Source: Seiridium cupressi (Eukaryota > Ascomycota > Sordariomycetes > Amphisphaeriales > Sporocadaceae). From it: 64,000 nucleotides of DNA. Position 1 is the first letter of the stretch. Every line of letters starts with the position of its first letter. The position numbers were made by a program, and so were the translations under genes. The notes beneath the pieces were generated by a model. The model had not been told where the DNA came from and did no database searches. It saw nothing but the letters and a program-made list of their open reading frames with translations. The DNA lies in assembly GCA_036674765.1 (NCBI GenBank), contig JARVKI010000008.1:558001-622000 (forward strand), read 5' to 3'. Shown here in pieces: positions 11,123 to 23,086 of this stretch.

Positions 11123-12134
11123 ATGTCTTTCCGCGCCCTCTCCTCTCTGCCCCGGGCCCTGAGCCAGCGCGCTGCACCTCTCCGCGCCGCTCCAGCCCTG
11201 AGCCGCGTCTCGCAATTCCACACCTCGCGCCCGCTATTCGTGTCGCCAGGTGACACTCTCCCCCAGGGCGAACTCCTGTTTGAGAACAGTCCGGGAAACA
11301 AGGTCGACCTTTCCGACGAGTTCACCAACATCAAGCGTGGTCTGGTCATTGGCGTCCCCGCTGCCTTCTCCCCGTCCTGTTCCAACCAGCACATTCCCAG
11401 CTACATCAACAGCCCCAAGGTTGCCGAGATCATCGGCGAGGGCGGCAAGGTGGCTGTGGTCAGTGTCAACGACCCCTTTGTGTGAGTCTGCTGCATCCTG
11501 CCCTCCAGGCTGGCCGTGCCACTAGACGGTATAATTATTGTTACAGTACGCCGGAGGTGAAGCAGGAACGTGAATAAAGACTGATAGGTCGCGCACTACT
11601 TCGTCTTCTGTCACGAATTACTAATCTAATCAGCATTGTTTTTCTTGGGGCATTTACTGACATTTCGGATAGCATGAAGGCATGGCAAGACCAGCTTGAT
11701 CCTACCAACGAGTCCGGCGTAAGAAACAATCCATCACTTTACTCATTTGTTCCGAGAAGTCTTGGTTGATGTCGGCGAGGATACTGCCAAGTGTCCGAGT
11801 TGTTGGAGCGGCCACTTTTCACTGTCTATAGCCGTCATGATCCCCGGTCAAAGACTAATCAACCATCCAGATTCGCTTCCTAGCCGATGCCAGCGGCGAT
11901 TTTACCAAGGCTCTGGAGCTAGACTTCGACAGCGTGGCGATCTTCGGAAACCGCAGAGCTAAGCGGTACGCATTGGTGCTTGAAGACGGCAAGGTCAAGT
12001 CGGTCCATGTGGAGCCCGATAATACAGGAACTGATGGTAAGGTTTTCCGCTTATTGCTGAGGCCAACATCCCCAGGCAACTGCACTTGTAGCTAACATGA
12101 CACAGTCACTTTGGCAGACAAAGTCCTTGGCTAA
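11123..12134 (+). CDS. Mitochondrial Prx5-type peroxiredoxin
   Basis: Thiol peroxidase of the Prx5/AhpE-like class (the Asp f 3 / PMP20 fold), here with a mitochondrial presequence. The N terminus MSFRALSSLPRALSQR is rich in R and S and precedes the mature start SPGDTLPQG. The peroxidatic Cys is in VPAAFSPSCSNQHIP. Exons: 11123-11481, 11673-11718, 11871 to about 12037, and a last exon ending TLADKVLG at TAA 12132-12134. Junctions give NDPFVMKAWQDQL and ESGIRFLADASGDFTKAL, the conserved family path. The first intron is long for this genome (191 nt) and contains an internal TTACAG...GTGAAT segment. Using that segment as an exon would break the frame, so I left it out. Reduces peroxides in the matrix. 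Confidence 0.92.
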
Positions 12135-12914
12135 TGAGATCGGAAATGGGCCACTCAGTAGCACCGCAGCACGTATGTCCGGTGGATCCCTCTGAGCAAG
12201 GTGCTTCCCAATGTAATAGCTGTATATTTAGTATTCATGCAATCCAGATGTCTAGGCAAAGATGAGGCAACCTGATTCGTGCGCCGCCTTGTGAATCTCT
12301 ATGCTGCCTGCCCTACTAGACTGCGACATTGTGTCCGCCCATTGTGTACAACCCGCGCGTCAGCGTCAAGGCAGGATCCGCCACTGATCGGGCTTCCTGG
12401 CCCGTGCCACGTTCATGTATGTATGCATTGCAGAGCGAAGTTTCCCATACCCTATCAGCTTGGCCCCTGCAGCACCTGACTCATCGATGCACAATACGAG
12501 GCTCTGAAATTGCAATAAAGTCAGATGATCTTGTTATCATAACTGCACGACTACATTTTGATTTGTCATTGATGTACCCATAGTGTTTTGATAATCAACA
12601 TTATTTTATAGTCGCATCAGTGACGGACGCCATTAGTCATAGTGCTAGTGTCCGCGACGTTTGCTATTCGCGAGCTTGGCTCCCCACCGACTAAGATGGG
12701 GCCGGTCTCTCGCCATGAGACTTGACACGCACTTGTTCAAGAAACTCGGTCCTTGAGTAGATAGTATTCCTCATGAGACTTCTCGCTACCAAAACACTAG
12801 AACTCCGTTGTTTTATGAATGACGCGCCTCCATATACAATTCCCTCTCACACTTGGGCATATGGGGATATTTAGTCGACGGTTTTCATGATGAGTGAGGG
12901 CAGGCGAAGGAGAG
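12135..12914. other. Intergenic
   Basis: 3' flank of the peroxiredoxin gene and sequence upstream of the HET relic. Nothing recognisable on either strand. Confidence 0.5.
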
Positions 12915-15912
12915 GTATATCAAAGTGAGGAACGCTTATTCTATGGCTTTGGCTGATGGATACGGATACATATGGGTTGCCACCATATGTATAGATTGGC
13001 GGAGCAGTGCGGAAATGCAATAAGCCATGGACACGGTGTGGTTATGGTATCGCGACTCAGCGGTGTGTTGCGTTTATCTCATGGATTACGAAAAGAACTC
13101 GGAAGACCAAGAAATGGAAGCATTTACCAAATGCCGTTGGTTTTCTCGAGCGTGGACGCTCCCGGCGTTGCTGGCGCCGACGGTCTGTCAGTTTTATCAC
13201 CGGAAATGGGAATTAATTGGAGATCGCAGACTTCCGCGAAGCTCTATCATGGATCGCAGGAATCAATCGGGGCAACTTGACGGCCAAGAAAGCGGCTCTT
13301 TTAGCACCCACCAACACGAAAATGAAATGGCCGTCTTACAGGCTGACTAAGCGGGATGAGAATATCGCCTACTGTGCCTTGTATCTATTTGATCTCACGA
13401 TGACAGTGGTATACCGCGAAGGTTCGCAAGCAATCCTGCGGCTGCAGGAGAAGATCTTGAAGACGTACAACGGCCCCGAGATATTCACTTGGTACTGGGC
13501 CCGGGCCTGCCCGACAATTGGTCCTCTGTTTTTGCGCCGTCTCCTGCGTATTTCGAACCTACATCGCCTAGCTCGCGTCTTTGCACCTCAGACCCCAGGT
13601 GGCAGCGCAATGCGCGTGCTACAAGGAATGCTTTGATCCGTTAGCCTTTGAAGGACTTTGGCTCCTTGGACGAAGGAAATTCTCAGTGGAGTACCAACAA
13701 GAATCGGTTCGACGTCTACGCCCAGTCACAGTGATAAGAGCAGCGACTTCTTTCAAGACCATCCAGATAGTTACACACGCAGATCGACGTTGGACGTAGC
13801 AAGCATATTCTCACCAGGCGCACATTCGGTTCCCTCTCTATCGTCGGCCAGCGCTCATCCACTGCGAACTGTTGGCATACGGCAAATTGGGCAGACGTTG
13901 GTCAGCATCGATGGATTCAGAGTGTTATGCTCGACAGCCACCCGAAATATAGGGCGTGAGAAATTTCGGGCGCATTTCAAAGGGATCTTGAAGATATATG
14001 GCAACAACTTGAGCAAGCAAGGCTCTACCCCAGCGAAAAAGCAGGCGTCTGAAATTATCAGACATCTAGCCGGACGTTTGGTGGACGAAATTTGATGGGC
14101 AGTTGAAACTCCAATGAAGAGTCGAGAGTCGAGAACATGACATCGAGGATGCAAAACGCGACTTGAAAAGGGGGTCGCGTCAGTATCAGCTGAGCAAGGA
14201 GATGTGAGGAGCGCTAGCCATATCCAAGAACCCAACAGCAGACAAGAAGACATGCTCGATGAGGACTCTGATGACGAAGTGGATCAAAAGAATTCTGTTC
14301 TGGAAGTCGAGGAAATCCAAGAGTTTATGGTTACATCTGATGAATTCCAAAGGCTGATACATGCGCTTCGCGCATGGCTCGGCGTGGATGGTGAGCACCA
14401 CGATGAAGGACAACCGCCATAGCAGCCTGGAGAGGATCGTGAAGACCGTGCAGAGACAGTGCACCTGGAACCTTCCATGGAAAATCAATCATTGGGAAAT
14501 CCGATCGATGATGCGCACCCAGATACAAATACCAGACAAGCTGCTGGAACCAATCCAAAGGAAAGCGCAGCCATCCAACTAGGAGAAAAAAGTGCAGCTT
14601 GCTGAATCGGGGTGGGTGGTTTATCGACTTATGGATAACCTTCGGGCCTCATTTTGGGGCTTGTGAACTTCTGGAGAACGTCGTTCCTGCTATCACTTCT
14701 TTGACTTACTCACACCGGGAGTAAAATCAGCCTTCATAAGGCTTTGGTAGCATTGTGTGAGTTTTCTCCAGCATATGTACCGTTTGGGAAGACTACTGAC
14801 AGTGATAAAGCCGTACGACACAGTTATATGGGCAGACTTCCCTAGTAATGATACATCACTGCTGGATACATGAAGAGCTGAACTGGTTTATATGGGCATC
14901 GATCAAGGCCATCTCTGAAATCTAACACTTCAAATGTGCCAGTGATTTAACAGGCGACATGGGAAGGGAAACAAACGACGATGAAATCTAATCTAAGTCC
15001 ATCGACAACCAGTCCAAAACAGCCACAAAATCTTCCCAGTAATTCCATGTCTATATCCAGCAGCTTGAGAGTTATCACATCATCCTCTAATGACACCCAT
15101 GTTGTAGACATGACACCGACACTGAACGGCCGGTTTTTCGAATTTTACGTCAGTATTGATCATGACGCTATCGATCACCATGGACTTGATATCTCCCAAA
15201 GTCGATTCGGATGGAAAGTTATCCGAACTCATATGGGATCGCTACAACACAAGTAGAGGCCGGGGTGCCAGGAGATTAGTTCTGCGGCCGCGGAATGTGC
15301 ACTTTGTGATGGTATGTGCACAGGTCTCCCCCATCCAAATTGATCCCATCGAAGGTGTGATGTACCACAGGAATCTTGACATGAGGCAGCCCTTTCAAGG
15401 TTCTCTGCATTTCAAGTGGATATTTGCTAACTTGATCTAGTTCTCAATAAGCAAGGGTCAGTCTGGGGCCGGAATCCATGAAGAGCCCGACGAATATCCC
15501 CCGGAACAAGAAGCCGCCAGGAAGCGCTAGTTACCACTATCTTCCGCCAAAGGTGGTTATGCCAGCCAATGTGTTCCTGCATTACCTACACCGGGAACGG
15601 TGGAGCGTCAGGGGCCAGCATGGAGAAGACTTGTGGTTGAAACGATTGCCCCAGAAACTACACGAAAGTCTATAAGCTGAGGCGCAAATGCACACTAGTT
15701 AGCTCCGAACTGGTGTTTGGCTGTTTGGCTGGGGAGTCCACATCGTCAATGAACCGAACCACTCCATGTTAGGGCTGATATTGGCGGTGGGCTTACTGGT
15801 TTCCTGCACGATCTCGATTCTGGTCTTCGGTATTGGTCGGACCCAAGAGCAACCTTTTGACATTGGGAGTTACCCAATAACAGTCCTAGCATGCACAATA
15901 TCGGCCATTTAG
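12915..15912 (+). pseudogene. Degraded HET-domain (heterokaryon incompatibility) gene
   Basis: Decayed member of the fungal HET-domain family, whose proteins take part in non-self recognition and programmed cell death. A HET core is readable from about 12920: GYGYIWVATICIDWRSSAEM, a stop (TAA 13021-13023) where the family has EAIN, then WYRDSAVCCVYL, CRWFSRAWTLPALLAP and FYHRKW. After a frameshift near 13230 the text resumes with ALSWIAGIN and RDENIAYCALYLFDL, ending RLQEKILKTY. Further frames carry RNIGREKFRAHF (13951-13986), FLHYLHRERW...RLPQKLHESL (15571-15673), and GWGVHIVNEPNHSM followed by a transmembrane stretch, ending at TAG 15910-15912. The C-terminal pieces resemble the tail found in large fungal HET or NLR-like proteins. 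Many stops and shifts; not functional. Confidence 0.75.
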
Positions 15913-16077
15913 TTCAAACTGACAGACCAATGATGATCATGCCCTTCAATCGACATTAAAATAAGTTGACGCAGAGTCATTCACCAAGGCCATCGCGATG
16001 GAATATTCCCCTATTATGGCCTTGGCTGGCAGAACTAGTTTCCCGCTACGGTATGTGAGCGACGAGAGGCAACGCGC

Positions 16078-16318
16078 CAGGAGGTCCAAGCCAAAAACTG
16101 CACACTTCCCCACATTATTTCAATAGAAACCTGACTAAATTGCTATAATAAAATCGAGAAAAAATTTGGAAAGTCTAAAACTCGTTGAATAGAGTATTTA
16201 TGCTATATCCGATAAGCTTGTATTTTTGAAAATATTTTATAATATGTTTTGAATATGTTATGCGTAGCCGAAATAACTTAGCCTAGTCGATGTGTGCAGT
16301 TTCCAGCTTGGACCTCTG
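16078..16318. mobile_element. MITE family B, copy 2 (diverged)
   Basis: About 241 bp with inverted ends CAGGAGGTCCAAGCC and GGACCTCTG. Next to the left end is the same TGCACACTTCCCCACAT motif as in copy 1 (4851-5092). The interior shares TATAATAAAATCGA and a run of AT-rich blocks with copy 1. TA flanks are not preserved (GC on the left, GT on the right), suggesting an older insertion. Non-coding. Confidence 0.75.
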
Positions 16319-16319
16319 G

Positions 16320-18272
16320 TGCATTCGTAGGCGACTGTCCGAAGCATAGCCGAGCATTGCCTACATCGTAAAGCATGGCGCCTTCAACTCCAAAATGGCA
16401 CCTGGGGTTGGTGATATCCACTTGGTCATCGATGGTAGAAATTGTGACGATGTAGTGTCAATGGTGTGTCGGGGTAGAACCGGTGCTTATTTAGCGGCAG
16501 ATAGCGCACTTTAATTGCTCAGCCCGGGAAACTTTCGGACCACCTGCCACTGTCGTATTGTAGTCCACAGGGGCCGAGAGCTAGCTCGTCATGGCAGGGG
16601 CGCTATGGCCTAGGGAGCGACTCAGTCGATGGTGTAATCTCCACGATGGCGGAAGTTGCTTACGTAGAACTCGTTCACGGCGCGCCTCATTGACTTCCCC
16701 GCGGGGACCCTAGGATTAGGTTGTTCAGCTAGGCGCACTAAACTTGGACGGGTGCATCTATCTTCTGCCACACGTCTGTTCTCTGCCAGCGCGGAAAACG
16801 GGAAGTGGGCGGTGCAAAGTGCAAGTTTTCCCTAGCCGCCTCGGGCCGAGATACTCATTTGTATTGAGCAGTAAGTCCGGGCAGGGGTTCGATGCAAAGA
16901 GATTGCCCCATGCATATGGCCGGCGTTTATCCACCCCTCTGGATCCTCGAGGGCAGGGTTGTGAATACTTGATCCTCTGCGGCTGTCTTGGCTGCCTCGT
17001 TGACCAGGATTGTGTAGGATATGACATGACATTACATGTGTAAGCATACCCAGCAGCCCAGTCAATCGCGCATTCTTTAGGAGACACATACTTTCACTAC
17101 CCTAGAAATGTGGTAGGTTCCACGCCACTGAAGCCCACTGGCACCAAGTAGAACCATGTTGAATTCGACTAGAAAAACAGAAATGCTACAACGTTCACGA
17201 CGTGGCGTATTCAGGCACATGCTGGCCAATGGTCCAGTCATATGTCCTTGAGGTACGACAGACATGTTTCTCATCCCATAGTGCCCTAGTCCGATCTAAA
17301 CGTAGATCCAATTGTCTTATCCTGATCCTTGGAACGATCTCTCCTCTTCGACAGAACTCGATTAGTCTATCAACATGAGACAATTCGAGTGGATGGCTGT
17401 ACCACATTGTTCGCACGGGGCCCCTATAACAGCACATAGTATATGCAGGATAGCCAAGGCACTGCATTTCTCATCCAAAAAACAGAGAGTGACTACTTCG
17501 AGGGGTGAGGGGTAATAATTACCACTCGCCATTGCGAGCTGACACGATATTCTGTCAGCTATGTAATAGCTGACTACACGTAACTAACTAACCTAGTCTA
17601 CATTGTAGCTGTTAGTTCAATGCTATAGTGTAGCTGATGTGCCTAAGAGCATGCAATTGAATGATCCCCGGTACCGGTTATTCAGCCACAGAGCCTTACA
17701 AGACTTCGTGTTTTGGAGCTCGCATGTTTCGCTCGGAGTTTTCGAGACTCTCGTCTAATGCTGTAGCGCGGATGGACCAGCTACTGCCATTATGGGTACG
17801 GAGGTGGCGCTTGACTGGCAATCCGCAAGGTTTGCACTAAGAACACTAACAAGGACTAGACGACTGGGGCTTCCGAAGACCCCAGTTTACCGATTCTTGC
17901 TAGTCGAAGCAGATAGGCACGAGTCAGGAAAATGTGATATCTGTAGATGGCGCTACGCCGCGCTCCTGCGCAGGTGCCAGTTTTAGGGCTCAATAAGCTT
18001 CCACTTTGCAGATGACTGGCGTATGTGAGATGATGCGAATGCAGGGCATACTTACATATAGCTATCGATCGATCACATCTCTGTCCGACTGGATTAACGG
18101 GCGGGTCAAGATGCTTCACAATCCAGATTGACCACTTCTCATACTTTTTGGATGTCGCTAGAGGGGAGTTCTTCCACGATTTCGACAACATCGAAGATCA
18201 TTCTCTACAGCCAGCTACCATCAGTTGTTTAAGAGCTTCGAGGGGCTACACGTATTCGACGCAATCATCACC
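16320..18272. other. Intergenic, no clear gene
   Basis: No convincing gene. The minus strand at 16320-16450 can be read as a short open stretch (DITNPRCHFGVEGAMLYDV) that stops at the MITE. It might be part of a small gene split by the insertion, but I cannot identify it. The segment 17480-17660 is rich in AGCTATGTAATAGCT-like palindromic words. Confidence 0.4.
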
Positions 18273-19570
18273 ATGACGAGGATTTCCGGACCACGAGATT
18301 CAACTGCCCTGGTAGTTTTCATCACCGGCACCGTGCTTTCTACAATAGCAGTCGGCATACGAGTATATTCACGCCGTATACTTTTGCACTCCTTTGGCAA
18401 GGATGACGCGGTTATGCTGGGCGGATGGGTACGGCTGAGCCTCATATGATCGAGGAAGGAATCGAGTAGCTAACTAAAGCCGCGTTCAGGCTTTCCTCAT
18501 AGCAACAGCTGTCGCCATGAGTCTCGGTATAAACTACCAGCATAATGCTCTAAAACTCCTCTAATCTCGCTACAGAATACCATTTTGGCATGGGCAAGCA
18601 CATCTCAGATGTTCCGGAGGAGGATATCTTGCCGTATATGAAGGTTTGACAGTCCCAGGGTCATGACATAACCACAGGCTAACAGTCATTCAGGCCTTCC
18701 TTGTCTCAACCGTGGTTTACAGCATCGCCATCTACCTCGTCAAAATCTCGATCATGCTACAGTATTGCCGCATATTCCAAGCCACTCACTTCTATCGATT
18801 CTACTTTTGCATTATGCTGGGCTTGTCCATCTGGACTATTCTCATGACATTTCTCTTGACTTTCATATGTGTACCCGTCAGTCACTTCTGGGACCCAAGC
18901 GGTCCGGGGGGCTGCATGAACAAGCTTGCCCTTTGGCTGGCTGTCGCCGTTATCAACATGGCGACCGACTTGACTTGCTTCGCGATACCGATCCCCCCAC
19001 TGCTCAAGCTGCGAATGGCCAAGAATGAGAAGATAATTTTGGCAGGAATCTTTGGCTTGGCACTTTGGTATGCGCCCATTGACTGTTGGATTGTTTCCAA
19101 GTGTCTTTGTCACTTCTTAGCTTGCTGACCATGTCTCCAATAGTCCTTGCGTGATCTCGGCCTATCGCATCACGACTCTCCTCTCCGTCGCAGACTCAAC
19201 GGACTCAACATATGACAATGCACACACAGCCATCTGGTCATTCCTCGAACTGAGTATCGGAGCTATCGCTGCCTGCATGCCAACATTCCGCCCGGTACTA
19301 TCGAAGATTCTGCCGCGTGTATTGATAATATCGAGTCAATCCGGCACGACAAAGGCGGAGGAACTGCGATACCAGCGTGGAATGTCTGTGCAGTTGACTA
19401 GCCACACGAACACAAATACACAGGGCTTCAAAAAGGACAAGGACGGCTCAGAAAGCACTCGGGAGCTAGGCCTGTCAGAGCATGACGGGAGTAGTACGTG
19501 GGACCGGGACGAGACATCTCTTAATCAATCATCCGATGATGTCAGGAGCTTGCCGTCCAGGAGAGTCTAA
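18273..19570 (+). CDS. SAT4-type rhodopsin-domain membrane protein
   Basis: Seven-helix plasma-membrane protein of the fungal rhodopsin (SAT4/PTH11-related, without CFEM) group, often called integral membrane proteins or putative receptors. The start ATG at 18273 gives MTRISGPRDSTALVVF and then the first helix. The classic block RVYSRRILLHSFGKDDAVML follows. Introns open after LGGW, after MSL (GTATAA) and after PYMK, and one splits the Cys codon of the LALC/PCVIS joint; all keep frame. YHFGMGKHISDVP and FWDPSGPGGCMN are the family's loop motifs. A 100-residue polar tail ends at 19570. Ligand unknown. Confidence 0.88.
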
Positions 19571-19667
19571 TATTTCATTGTACTGTAAATTCGGATACCC
19601 TAATTGAAGGACCACGGATGGCGCTGCAGGATAATATCAACCCATACTTATTGGATGTATTATGCTG

Positions 19668-19939
19668 TGTTGTAGAATGGTTTCTCCATTTAATTTATAA
19701 CTTTTTACGGGGTAACGATAAATAATATTAATTTAGCGTATCGTACGAAGGAGAAAAAAGGAGTCTTCTTTTCGTACGAAACCGTAGGTTTACGGTCCTG
19801 GCGGACGGCTCCCGGCTGCCGACGACGGTCACGTGATCACCGGTGATCACGTATCCGTACCGAGCCTGGTAGTCCGGCAGAACCGGCGCCATCTATCTAT
19901 ATAGACTATCGTACGGAACCGCAACCTGATATTCCAACA
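19668..19939. repeat. LTR-like segment (Copia-type ends), probably solo
   Basis: A 272-bp stretch that begins TGTTGTAGAATGG and ends GATATTCCAACA, i.e. TGTTG...CAACA inverted ends like Copia LTRs. Inside are an inverted CGTACGAA pair around 19743-19785 and a TATCTATATAGAC promoter-like block near 19895. Flanking 5-mers (TGCTG, TGTGT) do not match well, so the insertion is old or the boundary is slightly wrong. No gag or pol coding was seen nearby. Confidence 0.4.
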
Positions 19940-20975
19940 TGTGTGGATATTATACCCTTGCACACTTCTACTGACAAGCAAGCACTACGACCATTTATAA
20001 ACTCTCCGCGCGCCCGACGAACTAATAACATCAGGCTGAAGAGTGATTTTGCCACGCGACCATATCTGTATGGCGGGAGACCGATATGAGCGATTCCTGC
20101 CAAACGTTCTTTAGCCTTGGGGTCTACTAGCATACTAGCAGATCGATTGTCAACCAATTCAGCCGGCTTGGCGCGGTTCTTCTGAGGTCCACCGTCGATT
20201 GACCCATGAAATCGGTATGCTGTAGCGAGGATTACCAATCCTGTCGATTTGCGAGCGTCCTTTAATCCGAATCCTACCCTTATAAAACCAAATATGACAT
20301 TCTGTCTATTAATGTGGACGGCATTGGTGCGGCAATGGCTTTATGATTCCTGTACCGTTCCACTGGTCGCGTGGATTGATTATACATATGCATGGGCGCG
20401 AACCAAAATTGTCGCTGTTAATACCCGATTGGTGGGTTGTGATCACCCTGAGCTCATGCATCACGATGAGTCTTGTTTATAGGTTTATAGCTTATTGGAT
20501 TTCTTTTTCCTGGTTTCACTATGAGGTCTCAATCAAGGAGATGGAAATAGCGTGCACTTTTAATTGCCGTGCTTGGGATCTTGGGGTGTTACAACGGTGG
20601 GGCTTCCGGGGGCGTTTCCGCTCAAGATGGAGCAATTGGGTCCGGCTCACAGAGCACAGATCTGCGTCTAAATGTGACACTATTCAAAGACATGGGCTTC
20701 AAGAATCCTTGGAATAGTCCGATTACTATCCAGACAACACTGCGCAACGCGATCTAGTCCATACTCGTGGTGTTGGTTCTTGGATAAATGCGAACGAAAA
20801 GCTTAGAGAAGGCATCTGACCTGGTATTCGCACTTTTCGAATATTACCGGTACAACGTAAGTTTAGAGCTACGCCTATATAAGTCTGTGCCCTCAGACAT
20901 GACTTCTCTGATGTAGATGTCCAGAGAAACAGTCAGTCCCTTTTCACCAATCGTGTACATAGAAAAGTCGTGACG
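19940..20975. other. Intergenic; upstream region of the GH62 gene
   Basis: No gene recognised. A CTATATAAG box at 20874-20882, about 100 bp before the GH62 ATG, is a likely TATA element. Confidence 0.45.
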
Positions 20976-21962
20976 ATGAGACTTGATACTGGAGCTTGCT
21001 TCGCGTCGAGCGGCATAGTGTTGCTCATGTCAGCAGCGGGCGTCGTGGCGCAGACATGCTCCCTTCCATCGACATACAGTTGGACATCGACCAGTGCACT
21101 AGCAAGTCCAAAGTCCGGATGGGCAGCACTCAAGGACTTCACAAACGTCATTTATAATGGCCAGCATCTCGTGTACGGGACGACCCATGATACAGGATCG
21201 ACTTGGGGCTCCATGAACTTTGGTCTCTTCACGAACTGGTCTGACATGGCCTCAGCCAGTCAGAATGCGATGACTGCAGCTACTGTAGCCCCTACCATTT
21301 TCTACTTCCAGCCCAAGAACATCTGGGTGCTCGCCTACCAATGGGGCCCAACCTCATTCTCCTACAAGACATCAAGCGATCCTTCTAATGCGAACGGGTG
21401 GTCGTCGGCGCAGACCCTCTTCTCCGGAACCATATCAGGCTCCAGCACAGGATGCATCGACCAGACAGTCATCGGGGACAGCACGAACATGTATCTCTTC
21501 TTCGCAGGAGACAATGGCAAGATATACAGGGCCAGCATGCCCATCGGGAATTTCCCTGGCAGTTTCGGTACGACTTCGACAGTAGTTCTGAGTGACACAT
21601 CCAACAATCTGTTCGAGGCAGTCCAGGTGTACACCGTCCAGGGCCAGAGCAAGTACCTCATGATTGTCGAAGCCATTGGTGCGAACGGTCGGTACTTCCG
21701 CTCCTTTACCGCCGATAGCCTGAGCGGATCGTGGACAGCGCAAGCCGCCACCGAGAGCAGCCCATTCGCCGGCAAGGCCAACAGTGGCGCCACCTGGACG
21801 AACGACATCAGCCACGGTGATTTGGTCCGCAGCAACCCCGACCAAACCATGACAGTTGATCCGTGCAACTTGCAGTTACTCTACCAGGGACGGTCCCCCA
21901 GCTCTAGCGGCGACTATGGCCTTCTGCCTTACCGGCCTGGCCTGCTGACTTTGAAGACATAG
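20976..21962 (+). CDS. GH62 alpha-L-arabinofuranosidase, secreted
   Basis: Secreted arabinoxylan arabinofuranohydrolase. It removes arabinose side chains from xylan outside the cell. Intronless, 328 residues, the usual GH62 size without a carbohydrate-binding module. Signal peptide [13 protein letters not shown]...GVVAQ is followed by CSLPSTYSW, the family's mature start. The three catalytic acids are expected in [15 protein letters not shown] and NLFEAVQVY, all present. Downstream, [12 protein letters not shown] and YQGRSPSS match the conserved C-terminal half. The frame is intact to TAA 21962. Probably induced by plant biomass, but I could not see a convincing XlnR site. Confidence 0.95.
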   Translation: MRLDTGACFASSGIVLLMSAAGVVAQTCSLPSTYSWTSTSALASPKSGWAALKDFTNVIYNGQHLVYGTTHDTGSTWGSMNFGLFTNWSDMASASQNAMTAATVAPTIFYFQPKNIWVLAYQWGPTSFSYKTSSDPSNANGWSSAQTLFSGTISGSSTGCIDQTVIGDSTNMYLFFAGDNGKIYRASMPIGNFPGSFGTTSTVVLSDTSNNLFEAVQVYTVQGQSKYLMIVEAIGANGRYFRSFTADSLSGSWTAQAATESSPFAGKANSGATWTNDISHGDLVRSNPDQTMTVDPCNLQLLYQGRSPSSSGDYGLLPYRPGLLTLKT

Positions 21963-22234
21963 TTTCTTGATGCTGAACACGACGCTGGCAAGTGAACATG
22001 GCAATGCGGACTGGCGTCAATTAGCAGTGAGATGGGCGCTTGTGGGGGGATATATTGGGATACGGTACAAACAAATAACAATTATTACCTGCACTGTGTG
22101 GTGCAGTGGTTTTTACACCACCTTACAGGCTCAGTATGGCTGCGTGCTCCGCCGAGCTTATGAGAGCTATTTATTGGTCGAGGTCTCGGTTCTTGAGAAT
22201 TGTATATACGGAGATACATAGCAATGTTGGAAAA

Positions 22235-22657
22235 CCTGTGCATTCTTGGGGCCTTGGAGGAGGAGAGTTTTAGAGCCAGGAGGCTTCTCAAGAGCGAGTT
22301 GATCCATGGTAAGAGCATAGCCCCCAGAAGCGAGAACGCGGGCACGTGCAGTAGCCGTAAATCACACAGCAGCGACATCCAGCTTCGGGACGTTCAACAG
22401 ACGAAGGTCGGCGGTAATAGTTCCAACAATGACGGCAGTGTTTTTCTCATCCTTGGCAGTATGCTGCACGATCGGGGGAAGCGAGACGGGAGGAAGGTTC
22501 CGGGCATCGCGCGTGTTAGCTTGAACTCAGCCGTATAACGAGTGGGCTCGAGGATAGGAACTTACGGTGCGGCTCATGTAGAGGCGGTGTAAAAGCACCT
22601 TGCAGCCTCGGACTCCAGCGACGAACTGAACAGGTTGAAATTGCTGTCCATACGACC
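22235..22657 (-). pseudogene. Ribosomal protein eL18 (RPL18) pseudogene fragment
   Basis: Remnant of a duplicated eL18 gene. Reading leftward from 22657, RMDSNFN matches the TDSNFN block, and VLLHRLYMSRT matches the LRRLFMSRIN block. A good donor (GTAAGT) follows at 22565, with CTAAC near the far end of the intron. The acceptor position (22501-22500) reads GG instead of AG. The next segment reads LPPVSLPPIVQHTAKDEK, AVIVGTITADLRLLNVPKL, a stop (TGA) in AAV-stop-FTATARAR, then TMDQLALEKPPGSK and LLQGPKN before similarity ends. An intron is retained, so this is a genomic duplicate, not a retrocopy. N and C termini are missing. Confidence 0.8.
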
Positions 22658-22739
22658 TGTAGGTAGCAGATTTATGTGTTGGACCAAATGACTGGAACTG
22701 GCGACCGTCAAGATAGGAATCAAGGAACCAGGCAATCAA

Positions 22740-23086
22740 AACGATTAACTCAGGTTCTGTAACAACTGTTCTGCCGCCTTTTGTCCCTTTCTATAAGCTG
22801 AACAGAGCCAGACAATCTCACGACTTGGCCTAGGTTACCTCAAGCGAGATTAGCGCGCACAATCTACAACACTCTGTGCTCAGAGATCACTATCTTATTG
22901 CTTCATAGTCTTCTAAATGTACCCGTCGGCCAAAACAGGCTACCATAATTCCACTCCAGCACAGTATAATTCTTATGTCCTCCGGTAGATAGGCTATTCT
23001 AGGCTACCTGCTTCGTGTGCTGAAGAGTCGAGATCGATCTTTAACTTATCCCGGGTTTCCATTTCGGACGTAATCAGGTAATGTCT
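22740..23086. other. Intergenic
   Basis: Between the eL18 remnant and the RNase H gene; nothing recognised. Confidence 0.5.

Noticed and set aside
11530..11600. Possible extra exon inside intron 1 of the peroxiredoxin gene
   Set aside because: It has acceptor- and donor-like ends, but including it shifts the frame into a stop, whereas skipping it restores the conserved protein.
21362..21868. 168-codon minus-strand frame
   Set aside because: Shadow of the GH62 gene on the opposite strand.
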